Source of the DNA: CAZFNQ01 sp964520375
GTDB taxonomy: Bacteria; Patescibacteriota; Saccharimonadia; Saccharimonadales; JANWIN01
Direction of reading: 5' to 3'
NCBI GenBank assembly: GCA_964520375.1
Contig: CAZFNQ010000001.1
Location: 12,879 to 76,878, forward strand
Length of the DNA stretch: 64,000 nt
Shown here: positions 43,541 through 52,933 of the stretch, in pieces
How the letters are laid out: each line of letters begins with the position of its first letter
Position numbering within the stretch: position 1 is the stretch's first letter
The notes under the pieces: generated by a model
What the model saw: only the letters and a program-made list of their open reading frames with translations
What the model was told of the DNA's origin: nothing
Database searches by the model: none
Program-made: the position numbers and the translations under genes

Positions 43541-44947
43541 ATGAAAGCTGTTAGAACCAGGTTTGCACCTAGCCCCACCGGTTTTATGCACGTCGGTGGA
43601 GTTAGAACAGCTTTATTCTCATGGCTTGTCGCCAAGCAGGCCAGTGGACAATTCTTGCTACGGATTGAGGATACAGACAAAGCTAGGGAAGTCAGAGGTT
43701 CGGAGCAGCATATTAAAGATTGTCTTAACTGGTTAGGCATTAAGCCAGATGGACCTGCCTACAAACAGAGTGATCATTTAGATATCTATAAACAGTGGGC
43801 TCAAAAACTTGTTGACAGTGGTCGGGCTTACACTGATTCACGCACGCCAGAGGAATTAGATAAGATAAGACAGCTTGCTGCAGCAGCCAAGCGCCCAGTA
43901 TTGTTTCGAGAAAACCGGCCAAAAGACTCACCCAAATGGCAAGACGGTAAGCCACTGCGGTTTAAGAGCGATCCGAAAATTTACAAATGGCATGATGAAG
44001 TCATGGGCGACCTATCTGCCGGCTCTGAAGCAATCGATGATTTCATACTTATGAAGAGTGATGGTTATCCTACCTATAATTTCGCGCATATAATTGACGA
44101 TAAACTAATGGAGATCTCACACGTTATCCGCTCTCAGGAATTTTTAGCATCAATTCCAAAATTCCTAAACTTATATGAAGCGCTAGATATTGAAGCACCT
44201 ATAATGGCGACTTTGCCCTATGTTATGGGTCCGGATGGCAAAAAGAAACTCAGCAAGCGCGATGGCGCCAAAGACTTATTAGACTACGCTAGGGAAGGCT
44301 ACTTGCCTGAGACTATGGTTAACTTTTTAGCCACGCTGGGCTGGAATGATGGCAGTGAGCAAGAAATCTTTACGATCGAAGATCTAGTTAAAAAGTTTAG
44401 CTTGGGCCGAGTCCAAAGGTCAGGTGCTAAGTTTGACGAACAGCGCTTGCTGTGGCTCAATGGCGCTCACATTCGCAAACTGAGTCTGGATGAACTATAC
44501 AAACGCTCAGTAGATTTTTGGCCAGTGGAAGCAAAAAAATATGACGACAAGTATAAAAAGGCAGTACTTGCCTTAGTCCAAGAACGACTCAAATATCTAG
44601 CCGAGCTACCCCAATTGACCAGATTTTTCTTTGTCGATTTACCAGTCGATCCAAAATTAATTAGTCAGCATAAACAGTTAAAAAAGCTACCTGAAGACGA
44701 ACTTAAGTCACTACTACAAAAGACCCGAGACGGGCTAAAAAGCAGTGATTTTACAGAGTCAGATCTTAGCCGTAAACTAAACGATCTACTCGTTCAAACC
44801 GAACAAAAGCCTGCCATACTATTTAGCCTAATCCGTATCGCCACGACCCAAGCGCCAGCTAGTCCGGGCTTGGCCGAAACACTAGCCGTACTGGGCAAAG
44901 CTCGCAGCCTAGAGCGAATAGAAAACGCTATTAGCGCAATGAAATAA
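43541..44947 (+). CDS. gltX: glutamyl-tRNA synthetase
   Basis: 468 residues, usual length. Charges tRNA-Glu (a tRNA-Glu gene is in the window). Class I motifs: RFAPSPTGFMHVGGVRTAL with HVGG in place of HIGH, and GKKKLSKRDGA holding KLSKR. The Glu-specific LLRIEDTDKAREV and IRSQEFLASIPKFLNLYEAL are seen. The C-terminal anticodon domain is present. TACAAT (43526-43531) ends 9 bases before the ATG. The 3' end overlaps the convergent ATPase gene by 17 bases. Confidence 0.98.
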   Translation: MKAVRTRFAPSPTGFMHVGGVRTALFSWLVAKQASGQFLLRIEDTDKAREVRGSEQHIKDCLNWLGIKPDGPAYKQSDHLDIYKQWAQKLVDSGRAYTDSRTPEELDKIRQLAAAAKRPVLFRENRPKDSPKWQDGKPLRFKSDPKIYKWHDEVMGDLSAGSEAIDDFILMKSDGYPTYNFAHIIDDKLMEISHVIRSQEFLASIPKFLNLYEALDIEAPIMATLPYVMGPDGKKKLSKRDGAKDLLDYAREGYLPETMVNFLATLGWNDGSEQEIFTIEDLVKKFSLGRVQRSGAKFDEQRLLWLNGAHIRKLSLDELYKRSVDFWPVEAKKYDDKYKKAVLALVQERLKYLAELPQLTRFFFVDLPVDPKLISQHKQLKKLPEDELKSLLQKTRDGLKSSDFTESDLSRKLNDLLVQTEQKPAILFSLIRIATTQAPASPGLAETLAVLGKARSLERIENAISAMK

Positions 44948-47213
44948 CATTATCGTGTTGAAGATCTTGCTCGGTCGATGGCTTGGTTGGCACTGTGGTT
45001 AATTTTTTACGTCGGCGAATACGCTTGCGTTTTGGTTTTTGAGACGTGCTTTGCTCGCTTGTTCTAGCACCAAAACTATGAGCCGAAACCGTACCTAGAT
45101 GCCTGAAAATTGGCGTGTTTGATTCAACAACTGCCTTAGTCTCAACTTTTGCGGCTGTAACAGTCATAGCCCGATCATCCTTGGCTACAAATTTAGCCAA
45201 CCTCTGAGGTTCAACATAGCGGGACTGGACTTGTAATTCAATCTCATCGCGCCGAGCGGCATACTGACGCCGGCTTTGTTCAATAATTCCAGCAGTTTGA
45301 TCAGCGTAGGAATCCGGTAAGTCTTTGGTTGTTCCAGAAAAGGCCTGAACCTTTTCACCATTAATGGTCATACTGACAGCAAAATGCCGGTTGTGCATGT
45401 GTACCAAATCGTGTTCAACAAAAGTCGGTTCAAAGTATCGCTGCATGCCACCAGCATCATCTGCACTCATTCGAAAGGCAATAATTGAGCCGACGTTACC
45501 AAAAACGGCATCACGAACAGCTGGATTCATCTGAGCGATGTACTGGTTAGCGACGGTCAGGTTTAATCCATACTTACGGGCCTCACTCAGGATAGTAGCA
45601 AAGGAATCAGTAGCAAAGTTTTGAAATTCGTCAACATATAAATAAAACGGTGTGCGGTCTTCGGCGGCAATATTAGCCCGACTCATAGCCGCCATTTGTA
45701 TTTTGGTAACCAACAGTGCACCTAGCAAAGCTGCGTTATCCTCACCAATAAGGCCGCGCGACAAATTAACAATTAAGATTTTACGCTCGTCCATAATGTG
45801 ACGAATGTTAAAGCTGCTTTTGGGCTGGCCGATGATGTTTCGTACGGTCGGGTTAGCTGTAAAGGCGCCGACTTTGTTCAGTACCGGAGCCACAGCTTCG
45901 GCCGCAAATCTTTCATTCCAGCTAGCAAACTCGACGTTCCAAAAATTCCGCACCACTGGATCCTGCACATATGTCAGTACTTCCTGGCGAAATTTCCTAT
46001 CGGTTAATATGCGAGTTATATCCAGCATGGTGGCATCAGGGTAATCAAGCAGTGCCAGGATGCAATATCTCAAAATATATTCCAGCCTGGGCCCCCAACT
46101 ATCGAACATGCGCTTTAGGACACCAATCAGTTCACTACAGGTATGGGTTTTGAGTTTAGGGTCATAGACNNNNNNNNNNNNNNNNNNNNNNNNNNNNNNN
46201 NNNNNNNNNNNNNNNNNNNNNNNNNNNNNNNNNNNNNNNNNNNNNNNNNNNNNNNNNNNNNNNNNNNNNAGAATATTGGGTGTCTCAACGTTGGTATGGG
46301 GCAGGTGATAAAGACTAGCTATCTCCTCTATATTGCAAACAAATCCCTTATGGCCAAAATGACGGTTGCGGTATTGGTTTATAAACTTTTCGTCAGTACC
46401 CAAGAATTTTTGGGTAAAGCCGTTTAGATATGTCGTATTAAACTGCTTGAAGCTAGCAGCAATGGACTGAATACGCATTTTGGCTTGGGTAGGCGAACCG
46501 TTACCGCGGTAGACGATCTTAAGCGCTACTTCATAAGCTAGTTTATGACTCTTTTCCTCGGCTGCGTTAGCCCGAGCCGATTCATATTCAGCCAGTTTTG
46601 GTGTTTCAATTTTATTGGCCTGGGGTGGAGATATGAATGTCCGCAGTAAACTGGTGTGCGCACCGCCGCGTATACTACCGGCGTACTGCTCGCTTTTCTT
46701 GTACCAGTTATTTTGTGCCGGTCGAATAACCACTTGAAGCCAAGCTTCCTCGTTGTCATCAAATTGAGCCAAGGCCGCCGTAATAGCAGCTAGGGGGTCA
46801 ACTTCAAAGCTGGGGAACGTCCTGATAGGCAGGGCATCGTGAGCCGTAAATTTCAGTTCAGCACTAAGCTGACTATTATATGTTTGGGTAGTATTTAGAG
46901 TATAGTCTGAGACTTCACTAATATAGACAGTCGGGTACTGGGCATATATTTGCTCCTCTACGAAACTTTTTAAGTGATTAGGGACCCAGACGTAAAAACC
47001 GATACGTTTTTGTTGAACGGCAATTTCAAAACTTACGCTATCGCGCGGAGTAGCGCTAAACAGCTGTTTATCGGCAGTTAGTAGTAGCCCATGTAAGCTA
47101 GCAAAGAGTTGCTCAGCCGCCAATTCCTTTTTTTCATTAGTACGAGGAACCTGCAATAACAAAACAGTGCCAGCAACCGTCTGTTCGGCTTTGTAGCTCT
47201 TACTGATTATCAT
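44931..47213 (-). CDS. conjugation-type (VirD4/TraG-like) membrane-linked ATPase, interrupted by a gap
   Basis: About 760 codons including a run of 100 N. The start at 47213 is chosen because TATAAT lies 9 bases upstream (47223-47228). The N-terminal ~300 residues hold the conserved uncharacterised domain of CPR T4SS-like ATPases. After the gap comes the motor domain with ILIVNLSRGLIG, the Walker B run PFYLYVDEFQNFATDSF, LTVANQYIAQM and FRMSADDAG. Walker A is not visible and must lie in the gap. The C-terminus is Lys/Arg/Gln-rich and 40-60 residues long. It likely powers DNA or protein transfer across the envelope, as part of a type IV secretion-like or pilus system. Confidence 0.85.
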   Translation of the reverse strand: MIISKSYKAEQTVAGTVLLLQVPRTNEKKELAAEQLFASLHGLLLTADKQLFSATPRDSVSFEIAVQQKRIGFYVWVPNHLKSFVEEQIYAQYPTVYISEVSDYTLNTTQTYNSQLSAELKFTAHDALPIRTFPSFEVDPLAAITAALAQFDDNEEAWLQVVIRPAQNNWYKKSEQYAGSIRGGAHTSLLRTFISPPQANKIETPKLAEYESARANAAEEKSHKLAYEVALKIVYRGNGSPTQAKMRIQSIAASFKQFNTTYLNGFTQKFLGTDEKFINQYRNRHFGHKGFVCNIEEIASLYHLPHTNVETPNIXXXXXXXXXXXXXXXXXXXXXXXXXXXXXXXXXXVYDPKLKTHTCSELIGVLKRMFDSWGPRLEYILRYCILALLDYPDATMLDITRILTDRKFRQEVLTYVQDPVVRNFWNVEFASWNERFAAEAVAPVLNKVGAFTANPTVRNIIGQPKSSFNIRHIMDERKILIVNLSRGLIGEDNAALLGALLVTKIQMAAMSRANIAAEDRTPFYLYVDEFQNFATDSFATILSEARKYGLNLTVANQYIAQMNPAVRDAVFGNVGSIIAFRMSADDAGGMQRYFEPTFVEHDLVHMHNRHFAVSMTINGEKVQAFSGTTKDLPDSYADQTAGIIEQSRRQYAARRDEIELQVQSRYVEPQRLAKFVAKDDRAMTVTAAKVETKAVVESNTPIFRHLGTVSAHSFGARTSEQSTSQKPKRKRIRRRKKLTTVPTKPSTEQDLQHDNVISLR
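46170..46269. other. scaffold gap of 100 N
   Basis: Exactly 100 N inside the ATPase gene. The round length suggests an artificial spacer and not a measured distance. The flanking reading frames are both in the same frame, but this may be chance. The missing sequence should contain the Walker A motif. Confidence 0.95.
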
Positions 47214-47300
47214 AATAGCATTATTATAATACATTATGGAAATATTTACAATACCCTGCATTATATTTTAGACCTTTTATCAAATACATGGGCCCACACA

Positions 47301-47329
47301 TTGACAAAGTATAAAAAAGAATTTACAAT
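47301..47329 (+). promoter_or_regulatory. strong sigma-70 promoter
   Basis: A perfect TTGACA (47301-47306), 17-base spacer, TACAAT (47324-47329). It opens the structured leader and, 350 bases on, the first GC-richer island. Confidence 0.75.
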
Positions 47330-47335
47330 AATCTA

Positions 47336-47480
47336 CACAACTAGGTTGGGAGGTTGAGTCGCAACTCATCATGAGTAATGCGCGAGTCATTAGCGAAACC
47401 AAGCAGCTTAACCCTCATATTCCTACACAGACCTAAGGGTCGGGCTCCAACGCTACCGACCTTATTGTTGAACTTTTTTA
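47336..47480 (+). ncRNA. structured leader RNA, copy 1 of a shared motif
   Basis: About 140 nt from the promoter to a terminator-like hairpin. A local stem is TGAGT-CGCA-ACTCA. Next is TAATG-CGCGAGT-CATTA, then the core ATTAGCGAAACC (47389-47400). A terminator-like stem pairs TAAGGGTCGG (47434-47443) with CCGACCTTA (47456-47464), one bulge; T6 follows 10 bases later (47474-47479). The gene start is 200 bases further. The same core and order (GAGTA, GAG, ATTAGCGAAACC) recur at 61252-61277. Likely a regulatory leader or a small RNA. No known family assigned. Confidence 0.6.
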
Positions 47481-47678
47481 TGCTTAATATTCGCTGCATG
47501 TGCCAAGGCCACATCGGCAATGGATTTGGTTCATGCCGCGACGATGCGATGTCATGATTCCCAAACCAGGTGAGTTAAGTCATCACACAAGTCACTGCAT
47601 GACGTAGGCCTCATGGACGAGACCTATTTAACAATTCAAGGATGAGAATTTCCATACCGACAACAGGAGGTTCCAACG

Positions 47679-48656
47679 ATGAAGCGCAAGCTTCTGAGGC
47701 ATCCCTTTCTCTGGGCACTAGTTGTCCTGGGCGAGGCAGTCATTTTGATAGTCGCTGGCTTGACGGCAACAAATGGTCGTCTGGCCGACGCATCACCGAT
47801 AACAATTCAGGAGTACAACCAAACCCAGCACGTCAACGGCGACTGGGCTCAGGAAATTGCCGATCACCCGGCCGAGGCAATTCTGGACGAAGCCACAACG
47901 GCCAGAGTCAACCAAGCAATCGCGGCCAGTAAACCACCAATGACGGCTGAGGAACGCACCGGATTCGTTACTGGTGTTCAGGCAATGCAGGCCAAACTGC
48001 GTACCAGTGGCCTCACCAAGCAGCAGCACGATCACTTCGTGAGTGTTCTGCGGCGGCGTGGCCAAACGGCAATCGTGGCCGAACAACTGTTCAACGACCC
48101 GATCGCCCTGGTCACCATCGCAATCGACACGGTGACGGAGCAGCCGGTTCAGAGCAATGCTGTGCAGGAAAGTTTCTTCACAGATGCAAAAACAGGGAAG
48201 AAGTACGGCTTTGCCAACACCTTTGGGTCAACATGTGGCACCACAACGTCGACAGACCCGTACTTAACCAGGAGCGGCTACGCACTGGCTGGTGATTTGC
48301 TGTGGAGGGTCAAGTACATCAAGAGTTGGTGCTGGCAAGTAACGTATCTACCAGTGCCATATCTGCCAATCACAACAATCACCAGTGCACCCAGCTGGTC
48401 GCCACCGCAGTTCAAAACAACCCAGTGGTGCATCGGCTGCGATTTCACAGTCGATTTTCACAAGGAGAGCTGGTATGCGTACTCGCCGCCGTATCCACTT
48501 ACCTGCACATCGAGGTGTGGCTACGCCCAGAAGGTGAACTTCCACATCAAGCAGTGCTTTGGAATCGGGCCGATTGCTCAGTGCATGAGTCCTGATTACG
48601 AGTATTGGAGGCTGAACCTTCACGCCGACGGTACGTTCGCTCCGTATTACTCCTAA
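47679..48656 (+). CDS. exported Cys-rich protein, first gene of GC-richer island
   Basis: 325 residues. A strong Shine-Dalgarno AGGAGGT 7 bases upstream decides the start. The N-terminal hydrophobic helix (about 11-28) is a signal peptide or anchor. The outer part has a helical, charged domain (about 40-150), then a Trp/Tyr/Pro-rich C-terminal region with paired Cys (CGTTTST, WCIGCDF, LTCTSRCGY, IKQCFGIG and IAQCMS), which suggests disulfides. Codon use favours G and C in third positions, unlike neighbours. Not recognised. Followed by three short genes on the same strand. Confidence 0.72.
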   Translation: MKRKLLRHPFLWALVVLGEAVILIVAGLTATNGRLADASPITIQEYNQTQHVNGDWAQEIADHPAEAILDEATTARVNQAIAASKPPMTAEERTGFVTGVQAMQAKLRTSGLTKQQHDHFVSVLRRRGQTAIVAEQLFNDPIALVTIAIDTVTEQPVQSNAVQESFFTDAKTGKKYGFANTFGSTCGTTTSTDPYLTRSGYALAGDLLWRVKYIKSWCWQVTYLPVPYLPITTITSAPSWSPPQFKTTQWCIGCDFTVDFHKESWYAYSPPYPLTCTSRCGYAQKVNFHIKQCFGIGPIAQCMSPDYEYWRLNLHADGTFAPYYS

Positions 48657-48669
48657 GGGGAGTAGCGAC

Positions 48670-49026
48670 ATGATGCAGAGCTCAGACAGAGATCATAAGT
48701 GGAGTAGACCAACCGCGGTGGCACTGACAGCGTTGACTTTGGTCCTCGCAGTCGTCGTGCGATCGTCAGCGGAAGTGAACCTCGTCTTGTTCGCACCAGT
48801 TGCTGCCATGGCATGGTGGGGAGCTCGACGGTGGAACAACCGGTGGCTGAAAGGGTTGGCTATGGTCTTGACGGCGTGGTGCTTCATTGCACTTGTTATT
48901 GCCGTTGGGATTGAAACCAACTCCACCCAAAACCGAGGAAATTTCAAGCCGCATCGCCAGTCAAGTACTCCATGCACCTTGTCAGATAAAGGTGTCTGCG
49001 ACCCTTCCACTCATCTGGGAGGCTAG
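48670..49026 (+). CDS. small membrane protein of the GC-richer island
   Basis: 118 residues. AAGGGGAG lies upstream; two ATG codons in a row, either may be used. Two membrane helices (about 14-30 and 58-83, with an intermediate hydrophobic stretch at 35-50). The C-terminal ~30 residues are polar with two Cys (CTLSDKGVC). Not recognised. It lies 13 bases after the stop of the first gene. Confidence 0.62.
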   Translation: MMQSSDRDHKWSRPTAVALTALTLVLAVVVRSSAEVNLVLFAPVAAMAWWGARRWNNRWLKGLAMVLTAWCFIALVIAVGIETNSTQNRGNFKPHRQSSTPCTLSDKGVCDPSTHLGG

Positions 49027-49028
49027 CT

Positions 49029-49325
49029 ATGAAGCTACTGCTGCCCAAAGCTCTGCGCATTGCGGCGATCGTCATTGCTGTGCCGATAGTCGGAGCTATC
49101 ACAACAGTCCTGATTGTTCTCTTTGGAACAGGCCAAATGAGCCAAGTGGCTCCAAGCCCAAGACCAAGGACAGTGGCAACAGCGCAGATGATGAGCTGTG
49201 CGGAACTCCAGAAACACTCCGACAACTACATGATCAATCTTCTCCGATCCAAGAAGGGACGGCAAATTCGCTTGCCGAACCAAGAAGATTGCCCGAGGCC
49301 AAAAGTCTCTGGTAGTGATCGGTGA
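49029..49325 (+). CDS. small exported protein of the GC-richer island
   Basis: 98 residues. GGGAGG lies 6 bases before the ATG, which follows 2 bases after the previous stop, so translation is coupled. One membrane helix or signal (about 10-33), then a polar Cys-containing outer part (MMSCAELQKHSD, EDCPRP). Not recognised. The end overlaps a further short frame by 11 bases. Confidence 0.6.
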   Translation: MKLLLPKALRIAAIVIAVPIVGAITTVLIVLFGTGQMSQVAPSPRPRTVATAQMMSCAELQKHSDNYMINLLRSKKGRQIRLPNQEDCPRPKVSGSDR

Positions 49326-49494
49326 ACTCAGGTTCATTGCTGGCCTCGAGCTTCATGTGCGTCCGCCTATCATGGGCAGGCCGGTGACTCTCGAGGTCAG
49401 AACTGTCGAATGCGACATTACCAGAACACTGGTCGTGTCGATCAAAAAAAGTTTCAATAAAACGGGCGGAGAGAAAACCGCATCCTTGAGTTAA
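49315..49494 (+). CDS. possible fourth small gene of the island
   Basis: 59 codons from a GTG that overlaps the previous stop by 11 bases. The text GELRFIAGLELHVRPP and GRPVTLEVRTVECDITR reads like a beta-rich domain. The frame is also open ~80 bases upstream of the GTG, so it might be the shifted 3' part of the previous gene. Weak evidence. Confidence 0.35.
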   Translation: MIGELRFIAGLELHVRPPIMGRPVTLEVRTVECDITRTLVVSIKKSFNKTGGEKTASLS

Positions 49495-49740
49495 CAGTCG
49501 AGACACCGGCTATACCTGAACTTTCAAAGTTCAGTAGAGTGTCGAAAGGGCAACGGGCGGGCCCGGGAGGTTAGATTTGGTCGCACATGCGTCCTTTCAG
49601 CCTTCCGGCCCCCGACCCCCCCTTTCATCTTTCTTTCGTCCGCAGATATAACAAAAGCTGTGCTGATGAGCCTCTAGGGAGGCGAAACGAAAGAGTAAGC
49701 CTCAAACAAAAACCATAAGCAGTCTGGTACAATAGACTGC
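49495..49740. other. intergenic stretch after the island
   Basis: 246 bases without a supported gene. A perfect inverted repeat CTGAACTTT-C-AAAGTTCAG lies near 49518-49536. A C-rich and T-rich run (49600-49640) follows. TACAAT at 49728-49733 ends 7 bases before the next ATG, the promoter of the DUF3048 gene. Confidence 0.5.
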
Positions 49741-50952
49741 ATGAATGATATTACTCCGCGAGGGACGGCGGATATTAATGAAGATGCTTCAAGCCATAAT
49801 TCAGATACATTTCGTCCAATTGATGGCCCTAAGACACCAGTCGACACAATAGACGTTCCCTCAACACCTAATAAACCACACAAAAAAGGGCGGTGGCACT
49901 GGCTTCGGTTTAAGCGTGTTCATCTAAGTAAGAAGCAATGGGCGTTGGTTATCGTGGCTGCCGTAATATTGCTTTGCGCTGGAGTTATAGGCGCCATTTA
50001 TCTTTATAAGCATTTTACTAAGCTACCAGCCCAATCAGCAGTCGTTAAAAATGCTAAACCCAAAACTGAACCTTCACGCTTAACCGGCCTGCAAGTATCT
50101 CCGGAACTTAATAAGCGACCCATAACCGGAGTAATGATAGAAAATAGCCCGGATGCCCGGCCTCAATCCGGACTGCTTGATGCCGGTGTGGTTTACGAAG
50201 CTATTGCCGAAGGCGGTATTACCCGCTTTCTGGCACTCTACGAGGAAGCCCAGCCTAAGTATATCGGCCCGGTCCGTAGCGTCCGCCCTTATTATTTGGA
50301 TTTTCTATTACCATTCCAGGCCTCTATCGCACATGTCGGGGGCAGTCCACTGGGATTATCCGAAGTTAGGGCCCTACATATCCGTGATCTTGACCAGTTT
50401 GCCAACGCTAGCGCCTATCAGCGCGTCAGCCAGCGCTATGCGCCGCATAATGTCTATACTAGTTCGTCTAAGCTGGACGCTCTGGAAAAGGCCAAAGGCT
50501 TCACCAAAAGTGACTTTACCAGTTTTCCCCGTAAAAAAGACCAGCCGGCTAAAACACCTAATGCCAGCTCAATAGATTTTGATATATCTAGCTTTTACTA
50601 CAACGTACATTATGGCTATGATGCCAAGACTAATAGTTACAAACGCAGTGAGGGCGGCGCTGCTCACAAAGATGAACGTTCACATAAAACACTTAATCCA
50701 AAAGTAGTTATTGCTTTGGTGATGAGCTACAGCTTAGCTAGAGATGGTAAGCACAGCCAGTACGACACCACCGGTAGCGGGGCCGTACTGGTCTTCCAGG
50801 ACGGTAAGGTGACAAAAGGTACATGGCGCAAACTTAGTCGCAGCTCCCAAATATCATTCAAGGATGCCTCGGGCAAGGATATACGCCTAAACGCCGGCCA
50901 AACCTGGATTAGCCTGGTCGGGCTGCGCAGCGATGTAAGATACAAGCCTTAG
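49741..50952 (+). CDS. membrane-anchored DUF3048 (YerB-like) protein
   Basis: 403 residues. A polar N-terminus (1-60), one membrane helix (about 76-98), then the outer domain. Family runs: RPITGVMIENSPDARPQSGL, DAGVVYEAIAEGGITRFLAL and GPVRSVRPYYLDF. In the second half HNVYTSS and a Lys/Ser-rich linker, then a C-terminal beta domain ending in WISLVGLRSDV. DUF3048 proteins are lipoproteins or anchored proteins of unknown role in Gram-positives. A histidine kinase gene follows 3 bases later. Confidence 0.9.
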   Translation: MNDITPRGTADINEDASSHNSDTFRPIDGPKTPVDTIDVPSTPNKPHKKGRWHWLRFKRVHLSKKQWALVIVAAVILLCAGVIGAIYLYKHFTKLPAQSAVVKNAKPKTEPSRLTGLQVSPELNKRPITGVMIENSPDARPQSGLLDAGVVYEAIAEGGITRFLALYEEAQPKYIGPVRSVRPYYLDFLLPFQASIAHVGGSPLGLSEVRALHIRDLDQFANASAYQRVSQRYAPHNVYTSSSKLDALEKAKGFTKSDFTSFPRKKDQPAKTPNASSIDFDISSFYYNVHYGYDAKTNSYKRSEGGAAHKDERSHKTLNPKVVIALVMSYSLARDGKHSQYDTTGSGAVLVFQDGKVTKGTWRKLSRSSQISFKDASGKDIRLNAGQTWISLVGLRSDVRYKP

Positions 50953-50955
50953 AGC

Positions 50956-52488
50956 ATGGACCACTTTACGCGCTTAAAACGTCAGATTAAGCAGTACATA
51001 CTTGGCGGCTTGTTACTGAGTAGCTGTGTAATTTTATTCACCTGGTGGTTACTAAGCCAAGTATTGGGCCAAGACAATAAGATATTTACAATTCTAATAC
51101 TTTTTACCGAGGCCTTAGTGCTGGCGTTTGTCTTTGCGATCAAGGCTACGGAGTACGTAATTGAGCCCGTTAAATACTTGTGGCAGGCTATATTACACGT
51201 GTCTCCAGACAACGGCAATACAGCGGCGCCAAATCTGCAAAACAGTAAGGTCGGCCGGGAGCTAATAACTAGTTTATGCTTGCAGGTTTACCAACTGGCT
51301 AGCACCAATGGCGGTGGTAATAATACCGGCGGTGATGATGTCAGGGCCCAGGCCATTGCTGCCAATTTGCCACTACCTCTAATTGTTATGGACAAAGCCC
51401 AGGGTATTGTTTTTGCCAATGAAGCCGCCGGCAAATACCTGGGTCTGGCAGTCAATGAATTGATTGGAAAAAATTTCTATGAAAAGCTCAACCTATCGTT
51501 TTCCAGCACTTATACGCTGGACCGATGGCTGAGTGAGTCTAAGGACCATAACGTTACCTCATCACGCAGTTGGGAACGAGTACGACTTAACTTGCCCGAT
51601 GGTAAAACGCCCTTGCAGTTTGACATGGCCGCTTATTATAACAAGCAAAACCCATCTAAAGTCGAGACCATCGTCACATTGTTTGATCACACCTCAAAAT
51701 ACAGCCAGGAGGATAACACCATCAGCTTTGTGGCCCTGGCCGTACACGAACTACGCACACCGTTAACACTTCTCAGGGGCTACATTGAGGTCTTTGAAGA
51801 TGAGCTGTCATCAAAGCTGGACCCGGAACTGCTAGGTTTTATGCGCAAAATGCAGGCTTCGGCCCAGCAACTATCATCGTTTGTAAATAACATTCTAAAC
51901 TTTGCCCGAATAGAAGATGACCAAATGGTCTTGCAGCTGCAAGAAGAAACTTGGAATGACATTGTCTCTGGCGCAGTCAGTGATCTTAAACTGCGGGCCG
52001 GGGTCAAAAACAAACTAATAGAACTCCAGCTGGCCAGTGATTTACCGCCGGTTGCAGCCGACCGCGTCAGTATTTACGAGGTCCTTAGCAACCTGCTAGA
52101 TAACGCTATAAAATACAGTGCCGATGGCCAAAAGATTATTGTCAGCACCGCTCTGGCTGAGGGCGGGGCAGTACAAACTTCTGTTCAAGATTTTGGTGTT
52201 GGTATTGCCACTAATATTGTGCCTCATTTGTTTGAAAAGTTTTATCGTAGTCACCAAACCCAGCAACAAATCGGTGGCACCGGGTTGGGGCTGTATTTGA
52301 GCAAGGTAATAGTTAACGCTCACGGCGGCAATATATGGATCCGATCTAAGCCAACCGAGGGAACAACCGTTGGTTTCACGCTTAAACCATACGCCCAGCT
52401 TGCTGGTGAGCTTAAAAACAGTGATAATAAGGACATTGTGCGTAACGCCTACGGGTGGATAAAAAATCACTCACTTTACCGCAGATAG
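50956..52488 (+). CDS. membrane sensor histidine kinase with PAS domain
   Basis: 510 residues. Two N-terminal membrane helices (about 17-36 and 46-66), a linker, then a PAS domain (about 130-240) with VFANEAAGKYLGL. The HisKA site is VHELRTPLTLLRGY with His264. The ATPase domain has an N box DNAIKYSADG, a G1 box DFGVGI and a G2 box GGTGLGLYLSKVI. It would phosphorylate the regulator that starts 4 bases later. Signal unknown. Confidence 0.94.
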   Translation: MDHFTRLKRQIKQYILGGLLLSSCVILFTWWLLSQVLGQDNKIFTILILFTEALVLAFVFAIKATEYVIEPVKYLWQAILHVSPDNGNTAAPNLQNSKVGRELITSLCLQVYQLASTNGGGNNTGGDDVRAQAIAANLPLPLIVMDKAQGIVFANEAAGKYLGLAVNELIGKNFYEKLNLSFSSTYTLDRWLSESKDHNVTSSRSWERVRLNLPDGKTPLQFDMAAYYNKQNPSKVETIVTLFDHTSKYSQEDNTISFVALAVHELRTPLTLLRGYIEVFEDELSSKLDPELLGFMRKMQASAQQLSSFVNNILNFARIEDDQMVLQLQEETWNDIVSGAVSDLKLRAGVKNKLIELQLASDLPPVAADRVSIYEVLSNLLDNAIKYSADGQKIIVSTALAEGGAVQTSVQDFGVGIATNIVPHLFEKFYRSHQTQQQIGGTGLGLYLSKVIVNAHGGNIWIRSKPTEGTTVGFTLKPYAQLAGELKNSDNKDIVRNAYGWIKNHSLYRR

Positions 52489-52492
52489 TCAT

Positions 52493-52876
52493 ATGGATAC
52501 ACCAAAAACTGCCCACAGAAAAATACTATTTATAGAGGATGAGCCGTTTATTAGTGAGCTGTATAGTCGAGCTCTGCATAAAGCTAACTACACGGTTAAG
52601 ATCACTAAAGACGGCAGTGACGCCTTTAACGAGGCCAAAACTAATGCCTACGATATTATTTTATTGGACCTTATGATGCCCAATATGCTGGGGTTGGATA
52701 TCTTACGGCGCTTACGCAGTGAAATGCCAGACCTGCACGCTAAAATTATTATTACCACTAATTTGGAGCAGAGCAAAGAACGTCGAGCCGAGATTGAAAA
52801 ACAAGCCGATGGCTACTTGATTAAAGCCGAAGTCACGCCCCGTGAGCTAGTGGAATTCCTAAGTAAAGTCAAATAA
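52493..52876 (+). CDS. single-domain response regulator
   Basis: 127 residues, just a receiver domain (CheY-like). Opens KILFIEDEPFISELY, phosphoacceptor Asp59 in LLDLMMPNMLGLD, the Thr in IIITTN and the Lys in YLIKAE. No output domain, so it must act through a partner protein. Pairs with the kinase before it. Confidence 0.94.
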   Translation: MDTPKTAHRKILFIEDEPFISELYSRALHKANYTVKITKDGSDAFNEAKTNAYDIILLDLMMPNMLGLDILRRLRSEMPDLHAKIIITTNLEQSKERRAEIEKQADGYLIKAEVTPRELVEFLSKVK

Positions 52877-52933
52877 GTTGCATGTCCCCATGCTAGTGGT
52901 ATTATTAGATTAGTCATGTGCGTACTTTCACCT

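Noticed and set aside
47373..47420. c-di-AMP (ydaO) riboswitch, because of CAGCTTAACCCTC after the core
   Set aside because: The other invariant parts of ydaO (GGGTGAAT-type and TAGGG segments) are missing from the leader.
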